Position numbers and translations under genes: made by a program
Notes under the pieces: generated by a model
The model's database searches: none
What the model was told of the DNA's origin: nothing
What the model saw: only the letters and a program-made list of their open reading frames with translations
DNA from: Prolixibacteraceae bacterium
Lineage (GTDB): Bacteria > Bacteroidota > Bacteroidia > Bacteroidales > Prolixibacteraceae
Direction: 5' to 3'
Length of the DNA stretch: 58,627 nucleotides
Assembly: GCA_019459525.1 (NCBI GenBank)
Contig: JAIBEY010000020.1
Location: 1 to 58,627, forward strand
Shown: positions 52,874 through 58,627 of the stretch, one piece after another
Layout: each line of letters opens with the position of its first letter
How positions within the stretch are numbered: position 1 is the first letter of the stretch

Positions 52874-53767
52874 CTATACCTTCATGCGTAAAAAGGTTCC
52901 GAGCGGCAACTGGATTCCGGTTTGAGAAAGCAGGTAGAATTCACCGTATTCTTTTTCGGAAGCGGTCAGGTAGCTTTCCACCACATTGTTGCCAATGAGC
53001 GACGAAAAGCCGAGCGAATAAAGATTCAGGACCAGGAAACTGTCTTTTCCGGCCAGAAGCTGGGCACAAAGGCTCATCAGTTCATTAAAACTTTCTTCCA
53101 GAACCCATTTTTCTCCCGCCGGACCGCGTCCGTATGCCGGTGGATCGAGTATAATTCCCTGGTATTTTTTGCCGCGGTTAACCTCGCGTTTCACGAATTT
53201 CAGTGCATCTTCAACCAGCCAGCGGATATCTTTCAGTCCGGAAAGTTCCATATTTTCGCGCGCCCAGGTGATCACGTTTTTAACGGCATCCACGTGGGTT
53301 ACATCGGCTCCGGCAGCTTTGGCCGCCAGCGATGCACCGCCCGTATAAGCAAACAGATTCAGCACTTTGCATCCGGCGCCTGCCTTTTTTACATTTTCAG
53401 CAATGTATTTCCAGTTTTCGGCCTGTTCAGGGAAAACCCCAATATGTCCGAAGCTGGTCAGGTTCAGCTTAAAATTCAGGAAGACCTCGCCCAATTCATA
53501 GGTGATTGTCCAGTTTTCGGGCATCTTTTTAAAGAATGTCCAGCCACCATTTTCCTCGTCGGCAAAACGGTAGGCTTTTTTCTGCTTTTCGCGCACATAG
53601 CGGGCATCGGCCATTTTAAGCCAGTCTTCTTCCGGAAGCCGTTTGTTCCAGATGGCCTGTGGTTCGGGACGGATAAGGATGTATTTTCCAAACCGCTCCA
53701 TTTTTTCAAACCCGCCGCAGTCAATGAGTTCATAATCTTTCCAACCTTCAGCTTTCAGAATGATCAT
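52874..53767 (-). CDS. Class I SAM-dependent methyltransferase, RlmI-like
   Basis: The 297-residue protein has the catalytic domain of RlmI/RlmK-type rRNA methyltransferases: FGHIGVFPEQAENW, motif I VLNLFAYTGGASLAAKAAGA, VDAVKNVITWARENMELSG and GIILDPPAYGRGP with the DPPxY loop. No N-terminal PUA domain is seen. The likely substrate is a base in 23S rRNA, by analogy only. A minus-strand TACTTTTG box (53800-53793) lies 25 bases before the start. It is divergent from the TrmH-type gene. Confidence 0.9.
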   Translation of the reverse strand: MIILKAEGWKDYELIDCGGFEKMERFGKYILIRPEPQAIWNKRLPEEDWLKMADARYVREKQKKAYRFADEENGGWTFFKKMPENWTITYELGEVFLNFKLNLTSFGHIGVFPEQAENWKYIAENVKKAGAGCKVLNLFAYTGGASLAAKAAGADVTHVDAVKNVITWARENMELSGLKDIRWLVEDALKFVKREVNRGKKYQGIILDPPAYGRGPAGEKWVLEESFNELMSLCAQLLAGKDSFLVLNLYSLGFSSLIGNNVVESYLTASEKEYGEFYLLSQTGIQLPLGTFLRMKV

Positions 53768-53820
53768 TTTCGTTTTAATAGGGATCAGGCTCCAAAAGTA
53801 ATTGATTTTAACCTAAATTT

Positions 53821-54660
53821 ATGCCCTTATTTATAAGCTTCCGATCTATGCTTTTCAGAGACCCGATAACCAGCGCGCAAAACCCGCGGATAAAGAACTT
53901 TATTCACCTGCAAAAGGCGCGGGAGAGGAAGGAACAAAACGTGTTTGTGGTGGAGGGAACTAAGGAATATTCGCTGGCCATCAGGCATCAGTATCAGTTT
54001 GCCAGCATTTTTGTTTGCCCCGACCTGATTTCTGAAGTGCATTTTAAAGCGATGTCGGCGGGTGTTAATCACGAAGCGGAGGTTTTCCCGGTTTCGAAGG
54101 AAGTGTTCGATAAAATTGCTTATCGCGAAGGAAGCGGCGGTGTAATTGCGCTGGCAAGGCCCAAAGAGCACCGGTTAGAAAACCTGAAACGGAGTAAAAA
54201 TCCGCTTATTTTGATCCTGGAAGCTGTTGAAAAGCCCGGAAACCTGGGCGCCTTGCTTCGTACGGCCGATGCTGCCGGTGTGGATGCCGTAATTGTTTGC
54301 GATCCGCAGACCGATATTTACAACCCCAATGTGGTTCGTTCGAGCATTGGTTGTTTGTTTAGCGTACCGCTGGCGGTTTGTAATTCCGACGAAGCCATTG
54401 CCTGGCTAAAAGCCAATCAGATTGCCATTTACTGCACGTATCTGAAAGCTGCTGTTCCTTATACCGAAGCCCGATTTGCCCAACCATCGGCCATTGTGAT
54501 GGGTACCGAATCGGAAGGAATTACACCCCAATGGGTTGAGGCTGCCGACCAAAATATCATTATTCCTATGCAGGGAAGCGCCGACTCCATGAACGTTTCA
54601 ACCTCGGCTGCGGTAGTGGTTTTTGAAGCCTGCCGCCAACGGAATTTTGTGAAAGCGTAA
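53821..54660 (+). CDS. TrmH/SpoU-family RNA 2'-O-methyltransferase
   Basis: The 279-residue (or 270, if ATG 53848 is used) SPOUT methyltransferase has the substrate-binding N-terminal domain (SAQNPRIKNFIHLQKAR) and the knotted C-terminal domain. Its motifs are EAVEKPGNLGALLRTADAAG, VVRSSIGCLFSVPL, IVMGTESEGI and IIPMQGSADSMNVSTSAAV. It methylates a ribose in rRNA or tRNA; the target is unknown. It is divergent from the RlmI-like gene by 53 bases. Confidence 0.92.
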   Translation: MPLFISFRSMLFRDPITSAQNPRIKNFIHLQKARERKEQNVFVVEGTKEYSLAIRHQYQFASIFVCPDLISEVHFKAMSAGVNHEAEVFPVSKEVFDKIAYREGSGGVIALARPKEHRLENLKRSKNPLILILEAVEKPGNLGALLRTADAAGVDAVIVCDPQTDIYNPNVVRSSIGCLFSVPLAVCNSDEAIAWLKANQIAIYCTYLKAAVPYTEARFAQPSAIVMGTESEGITPQWVEAADQNIIIPMQGSADSMNVSTSAAVVVFEACRQRNFVKA

Positions 54661-54997
54661 ACAGTAATAAAAAACCCCGGAACTGCCATGCGTTAGGGTG
54701 ATGGCGCAAACGAAGGGCTTTTCAGTCATTTCGCAAATATTCTGTAAAGTTAGAACCATTTAATCTTTCAATTTGCTTAGCTTTGGGAAACTAACTCATT
54801 TTAAACTTGAGGGTATTTACCAAAAAAGAAAATACTGCGCCATAAAATGGGAAGGATAAGTACAAAATATCTGTATGTTGTGGGGATATAAACGTAGTCA
54901 GCAATTATAGGTACGTAGGCAGTCGAAGATAAAAAACAAAGAAATGAACTTATATGAGATTATTTCGTTACTTTGACAGAAATTAAAAGGAAATATC
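54661..54997. other. Intergenic region before the defence-like island
   Basis: These 337 bases contain no gene that I can support. Base composition becomes AT-rich from about 54,740 onward, matching the following two genes. TTACTTTG at 54968-54975 is a near-match to the -7 box, 22 bases before the ATPase start. Confidence 0.35.
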
Positions 54998-56332
54998 ATG
55001 TTAATACGATTTAATGTTGAGAATTTTATGTCATTTAATGAGAAAGCAGAATTTTCATTAATTGCAAACAAAGAAAGGCGATTATCTTCCCATATTATCA
55101 AAGGTGATGGAGTAAATATCCTTAAATCAAGTGTAATTTATGGGGCAAATGCATCAGGGAAAAGCAATTTAGTAAATGCAATTGATTTTTCACAAAAAGT
55201 CATCACTAAGGGAATTGATAAATTGAATCCTGTAAATTTCCATTTTAGATTGAAAAAGGAAAATTTGAATAATCCTTCTATTTTCAATTATGAAATTAAG
55301 GCAGGTGGTAAATTCTATTCATACGGATTTGCGGTAAAATTAAATGAGCATAAGATTCTTGAAGAATGGCTCTATGAAATCGGTAACAAAAAAGAAAAGA
55401 AAGTTTTTGAACGGTTTATTAATGATTTTGGAAAGCATGAAATTGAAATAGGAATTCAGCTTAGCCCTAAAGCAAAAAAGAGATTTGATGTATATAAAGA
55501 AGATTTTCAAAGTTCGGATAATCTATTATTCTTAAGTGAAATAAATAGGAAGAGCATTGATGATTTTCCAGAAGTAGTTGGATTTATTGATGTTTTCAAT
55601 TGGTTTGATAAAAAATTAACCGTATTAAAACCAGGCTCAAAATATGCAGGGTTAAACTTCATTGGTGATGACAATGAAATGTCCAAAACATTTAATAGTT
55701 TTTTGAATGTATTTCAAACTGGAATCAATAATGTAACCTCTGAAGAAATTGATTTAGATAGCTTTGATATTCCAAAAAAAATTAAAGAGGATTTAACTAA
55801 AAATATTGAGAAAGCAAAGGCTATAATCTTTGAGATTAATGGGATAACATATTCTTTGAAAAAGAATGAAATCAACGAATACAAAGTAAAAAAGATAGGT
55901 CTTGAGCATTTAACTGAAGAAGGAAACTCAATTGTATTTGATATTGAAGACGAATCAGATGGAACTCAGAGATTATTTGATTTCATTCCTGCACTTCATG
56001 AATTGACGAAAACAGACTCGGTTTTTGTCATAGACGAACTGGACAGAAGTCTTCATTCTAAATTAACATATGGAATTTTTGAACTATTTTTAAGATTAGC
56101 ACAGAACAATGAAAGCCAATTAATCGTGACTACTCACGAATCTCTGTTACTGGATTTAGAATTACTAAGACGTGACGAAATTTGGTTTGTTGAGAAAAAC
56201 AAAAATCAATCAAGACTATTTTCTTTAGATGAGTTTAAGGTCAGGAATGACAAAGTTGTAAGCAAGGATTATTTGCTTGGTCGATATGGTGCTATTCCAA
56301 TTTTTAAAAGTTTCAAGAACTTAAAATTCTAA
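54998..56332 (+). CDS. OLD/AAA-family ATPase, AbiLi/RloA-like
   Basis: The 444-residue protein begins MLIRFNVENFMSFNEKAEFS, the usual opening strands of ABC-type AAA_15/AAA_21 ATPases. It has Walker A GANASGKSN (49-57), a signature-like segment DESDGTQRLFDF (about 317-328), Walker B VFVIDELDRSLH (342-353) and the switch histidine in VTTHES (about 378-383). It lacks the TOPRIM nuclease of OLD proteins; instead an RloB-family gene follows two bases later. The pair resembles lactococcal AbiL and RloAB phage-defence modules. The DNA is clearly AT-richer than its flanks, suggesting horizontal acquisition. Confidence 0.88.
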   Translation: MLIRFNVENFMSFNEKAEFSLIANKERRLSSHIIKGDGVNILKSSVIYGANASGKSNLVNAIDFSQKVITKGIDKLNPVNFHFRLKKENLNNPSIFNYEIKAGGKFYSYGFAVKLNEHKILEEWLYEIGNKKEKKVFERFINDFGKHEIEIGIQLSPKAKKRFDVYKEDFQSSDNLLFLSEINRKSIDDFPEVVGFIDVFNWFDKKLTVLKPGSKYAGLNFIGDDNEMSKTFNSFLNVFQTGINNVTSEEIDLDSFDIPKKIKEDLTKNIEKAKAIIFEINGITYSLKKNEINEYKVKKIGLEHLTEEGNSIVFDIEDESDGTQRLFDFIPALHELTKTDSVFVIDELDRSLHSKLTYGIFELFLRLAQNNESQLIVTTHESLLLDLELLRRDEIWFVEKNKNQSRLFSLDEFKVRNDKVVSKDYLLGRYGAIPIFKSFKNLKF

Positions 56333-56334
56333 TT

Positions 56335-57012
56335 ATGCCAAGTCGATTAAGGATAAAAAATCCATTTGGAGAAAGACCCGTTGAGTCATCAAGCAAAACG
56401 ACAAAAGCACTTTATGTAATATCCATTGCTGGTGAGGGTAAAACTGAAGAACAATATTTTGATGGAATTCATGATCTGGAAAGTTCTGATTTAATTATAA
56501 TTGAACGATTAGAGAAACTTGATGAATTGGATACGAAAAGTCATCCAAATCATGTTGTTGCATTACTTGATGAACGAAAAGAAAATTGGGCATCGCATGG
56601 AATTGAACCGAATGAATTATGGATGGTAGTTGATCGAGACAAACAAAATGTATCAAAAGAACAACTAATTGCAATTATTGATAAATGTAAAAAAGAAGGA
56701 TACAATTTAGCTTTGTCAAATCCAACCTTTGAGTTATGGTTATTACTCCATATATCCACAATAGACACTTATGATCACGAATTATTACTTGCAAATCCTA
56801 AGACAACGGTTAAAAGTAAGAAACGTTTTATCGAAAAAGAACTTTCATCCTTACTTGGTGGCTATAATAAAAATAATATCCATTTTGAGAGGTTTGAGTC
56901 TGGAATTAAAGATGCCGTTAGCAGAGCCAAAAAATTATCACTTGATAATGAGATATTAATAGATAGCCTAGGTACCAGCGTTTGCTTACTTGTTGAAAGA
57001 TTAATAAAATAA
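56335..57012 (+). CDS. RloB-family protein (AbiLii-like)
   Basis: The 225-residue protein matches RloB: GEGKTEEQYFDG (33-44), LWMVVDRDKQN (about 95-105) and SNPTFELWLLLH (128-139), a TOPRIM-like set of acidic residues that suggests metal-dependent nuclease chemistry. The start is two bases after the ATPase stop, so the two are translated together. In AbiL-type systems the ATPase and RloB partner together stop phage growth by a mechanism not well known; that function is transferred by family only. The AT-rich composition matches the ATPase gene. Confidence 0.88.
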   Translation: MPSRLRIKNPFGERPVESSSKTTKALYVISIAGEGKTEEQYFDGIHDLESSDLIIIERLEKLDELDTKSHPNHVVALLDERKENWASHGIEPNELWMVVDRDKQNVSKEQLIAIIDKCKKEGYNLALSNPTFELWLLLHISTIDTYDHELLLANPKTTVKSKKRFIEKELSSLLGGYNKNNIHFERFESGIKDAVSRAKKLSLDNEILIDSLGTSVCLLVERLIK

Positions 57013-57128
57013 CTGCCACAAACGGCTGTGGTTTGCGGTGGGCATCTTTCCGCCCGGACTGCTTTTCGGCTTGAGAGGAAACCGCTCGCACCCAAGAGTG
57101 AAACGATAGACAATCTGAAAAACGACAA
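57013..57128 (+). repeat. GC-rich structured spacer, possible cassette boundary
   Basis: Directly after the AT-rich RloB gene comes a short GC-rich patch (57013-57110) with overlapping inverted words: CCACA-AACGGC-TGTGG, CAAAC-GGCTGTG-GTTTG, and GGGC-ATCTTTCC-GCCC. It differs sharply from both neighbours. Similar hairpin spacers separate small gene cassettes in some Bacteroidota, and an integron attC-like site is one possibility. This is inference. Confidence 0.35.
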
Positions 57129-57389
57129 ATGAAATATTATTTACTTTTTGGCGTGTTAATTATCTACCTCATTTGGACATTGAGGTATGCAATAAAATTT
57201 AACAGGACTGACTCGTTTTTTAATAAAAGACAAAAATTTATTCATAATGTTTTAATTTGGGTAGTGCCGTTCCTTTGGGTAATGATTCTTAAGACAATAA
57301 TAAAACCTACACCAGGAACAGCGAGTTATAAAAAAACAAAAGGTAAGGGAGATTTCTATGAGAGTGGAATTGGGTTTTTGAGTGACTAA
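57129..57389 (+). CDS. Small two-helix membrane protein, hypothetical
   Basis: The 86-residue protein has two hydrophobic segments (about 3-22, YYLLFGVLIIYLIWTL, and about 42-60, VLIWVVPFLWVMIL) joined by a charged loop, and a polar C-terminus ending GDFYESGIGFLSD. I recognise no family. It has the same AT-rich composition as the ATPase/RloB pair and may be cargo of the same acquired segment. Confidence 0.6.
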   Translation: MKYYLLFGVLIIYLIWTLRYAIKFNRTDSFFNKRQKFIHNVLIWVVPFLWVMILKTIIKPTPGTASYKKTKGKGDFYESGIGFLSD

Positions 57390-57445
57390 TCACAACGCCA
57401 TTCTGGCACATTCAAACCCTGGTTTTATAATCCAACTTTAACCCA

Positions 57446-57475
57446 ATAAAAAAGCCTGCAAAAAATTGCAGGCTT
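57446..57475 (-). terminator. Rho-independent terminator (minus strand)
   Basis: AAGCCTGCA (57452-57460), loop AAAAAT, and TGCAGGCTT (57467-57475). The T-run lies on the minus strand (complement of AATAAAAA), downstream of the gene ending at 57503. Confidence 0.85.
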
Positions 57476-57502
57476 CATTATTTCGGGCTTTTTAAGCTCA
57501 AA

Positions 57503-57769
57503 TTATTTTTTCTTTTTCATGAAAAAGTAAGCAGCGCCGCCAATAACAATAACACCGCCAATAATGGCGTACATGGTGCCGTTTGTCGATTCTTTGGCCG
57601 TTTCTTCTTCGTAATAAACCGGATCCATATTGTCGATCGAAATGGTATCTTTTGGTTCTTCAGCAAGTTGAGCCGAATCTGGTGTTGCAGCAGCTTCTTC
57701 TTGTGCAGTCGCATTCATTCCACCAAACATCATCAGGCCAAAGATGGCCAACATCAGTAAATTTTTCAT
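57503..57769 (-). CDS. Small secreted, C-terminally membrane-anchored protein
   Basis: The start MKNLLML at 57769 gives 88 residues (three more if ATG 57778 is used). It has a signal peptide (to about residue 23, MNATAQ), an acidic Glu/Asp/Pro-rich middle (EEPKDTISIDNMDPVYYEEE) and a C-terminal membrane helix (MYAIIGGVIVIGGAAYFFM) followed by a KKKK stop. The sorting-signal-like end could anchor it in the inner membrane. The function is unknown. It lies downstream of the TPR protein on the same strand (18-base gap) and is probably co-transcribed. Confidence 0.72.
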   Translation of the reverse strand: MKNLLMLAIFGLMMFGGMNATAQEEAAATPDSAQLAEEPKDTISIDNMDPVYYEEETAKESTNGTMYAIIGGVIVIGGAAYFFMKKKK

Positions 57770-57787
57770 TTTATCCATTTTAAAGAG

Positions 57788-58627
57788 TTATTTTAATCTA
57801 TTTATTATTTTATCGTATTTCTCAGCTATTGCCGGATCTGTAGTCCTGTATGTTTCGGCCAGAACTTGTAAGGCTGGCTTATATTTTGGGTTTATTTTCA
57901 GGCATTCCCTCAGCACTTTACGTGTCTTTTCCACATTGGTTTCAGCGTAAATGCCGGCCAGTTTGGGGTAAACAGCAAAGTATTTCCGGTTGGCCCGAAT
58001 CGCTTTTTCGTAATATGCTGCGGCTTTTTCCGCATCTTTTTCTTTCCAGGCCAAATCGCCCGATAAAACCAGCGTCTGTTCGTATCCCGGATTGATTTCC
58101 AAACACCTCTCCAGCGCTTTTTGTGCCAGATCGGTTTGCTCAGCCCCAACCAACGATTCCGCAAATTTATAACAGATCAGTTCATTTTGAGGGTCAATTT
58201 TCATCGAATTTTCAAATAGCAACGCAGATTTAATGTTATCACCCTTTTTCAGCTCCTGAATTCCGTAAAAGTCGTCTTTTGTAACCCGCTCAATTACTGC
58301 ACAAACCGGAATTCCATCGGCAAAAATGGTACGAATGGTATTGGCAGGTGGCCACATCTTATTTTTAAGCTGGGAAGAAGAAATGTAGCTGTTGGCCACA
58401 ATGGCGTAATCCCAGTTGTACATGCTCCGGTTTTGGTACGGGAAATACACAAATTGTACTGTTTTATCATTCCTGAAATACCATTGAATGGGGAAATTGC
58501 CACCCACAATAACCCGGCTGGTATCGGGTTTGTTTTTCAGGTAGTGCTGAAGCCATTCGGCCCCTTCGCGCATGGTGTGGTAATAGTAATCGGTTTCGTA
58601 ATTTCCGTAGGCCCCTTTTAACCCGCC
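57788..58627 (-). CDS. TPR-containing protein, C-terminal part (probable membrane glycosyltransferase)
   Basis: The frame is open to the window edge, so the N-terminus is missing; 279 residues are visible. The first 100 residues (YGNYETDYYYHTMREGAEWL, then GGNFPIQWYFRN and NWDYAIVANSYI) look like the soluble domain that follows the membrane part of Bacteroidota GT39/PMT-type glycosyltransferases. The last 150 residues are four to five TPR repeats (ALERCLEINPGYEQTLVLSG, YYEKAIRANRKYFAVYPKLA, VLRECLKINPKYKPALQVLA). The glycosyltransferase call is tentative because the catalytic part is outside the window. Confidence 0.65.
   Translation of the reverse strand, partial: GGLKGAYGNYETDYYYHTMREGAEWLQHYLKNKPDTSRVIVGGNFPIQWYFRNDKTVQFVYFPYQNRSMYNWDYAIVANSYISSSQLKNKMWPPANTIRTIFADGIPVCAVIERVTKDDFYGIQELKKGDNIKSALLFENSMKIDPQNELICYKFAESLVGAEQTDLAQKALERCLEINPGYEQTLVLSGDLAWKEKDAEKAAAYYEKAIRANRKYFAVYPKLAGIYAETNVEKTRKVLRECLKINPKYKPALQVLAETYRTTDPAIAEKYDKIINRLK

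Noticed and set aside
52922-53836. 304-codon open frame on the plus strand opposite the RlmI-like gene
   Set aside because: It is antisense to a gene with clear methyltransferase motifs, rich in Phe/His from reversed Glu/Lys codons, with no family resemblance.

Overview
The window reads as chromosomal DNA of a Bacteroidota bacterium, most likely near Marinilabiliales/Prolixibacteraceae; that placement is inferred from gene content, not computed. The signs are FecI-type sigma factors with FecR anti-sigma factors, STN and carboxypeptidase-regulatory-like secreted proteins, DUF5020 and PorT-like barrels, TAnnTTTG -7 promoter boxes, and start sites with weak Shine-Dalgarno signals. I see no CRISPR array, rRNA, intact insertion sequence or prophage. 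One tRNA gene (Leu, anticodon CAA) is present.

Layout. 1-2.6 kb: the end of a CBM9-like sugar-binding protein, a GHL10-like glycosidase broken by one in-frame TAG, and a lipoate-protein ligase. 2.9-6.2 kb: three exported proteins, one with an OmpA peptidoglycan-binding domain. 6.2-13.8 kb (minus strand): an ECF sigma/FecR operon whose targets are not a SusC-type transporter but three exported proteins: STN + two-lobed aspartyl protease + PDZ, STN + CarboxypepD_reg-like, and MG2 + barrel-less TonB plug. 14-21.2 kb: tRNA-Leu, a single-domain response regulator, dCMP deaminase, an S41 protease, a second sigma/putative anti-sigma operon with two paralogous outer-membrane barrels, and dipeptidase E.

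21.3-29.1 kb (minus strand): glutamate dehydrogenase, a NarL-type regulator lacking its phosphoacceptor Asp, a very large PEP/pyruvate-binding-domain protein with four repeated N-terminal sensory modules and two receiver-like domains, and an NfnA/SudB-like reductase that has lost most of its [2Fe-2S] ligands. A 13-base sequence is shared upstream of the first and last of these genes. 29.2-32.2 kb: LolC/E-type permease, methyltransferase, RbfA and a YqaA-type membrane protein. 32.4-33.2 kb: a TlpA-like thioredoxin-fold protein, followed by about 0.6 kb that looks degenerate. 33.8-40.5 kb: a TetR-controlled TolC/HlyD/RND efflux operon.

40.6-54.7 kb: mostly housekeeping genes, namely IspD, two aldo/keto reductases, acyl-CoA ligase, a DUF5020 Tsx-like channel paired with an NCS2 purine permease, FabF with its own TetR regulator, an RluA pseudouridine synthase and two RNA methyltransferases. 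A 0.6 kb intergenic patch rich in palindromes lies at 51.4-52.0 kb. 55.0-57.4 kb: a visibly AT-richer island encoding an OLD/AAA-type ATPase plus an RloB-family protein (AbiL/RloAB-like defence pair), a structured spacer and a small membrane protein. 57.5-58.6 kb: a small membrane-anchored protein and the 3' end of a TPR-containing, probably glycosyltransferase-type protein that runs off the window.

The strongest candidates for an undescribed system are the transporter-less sigma/FecR/STN-protease operon and the sensory PPDK-like/pseudo-receiver/degenerate-reductase cluster. The AbiL-like pair is a probable known-type defence module.
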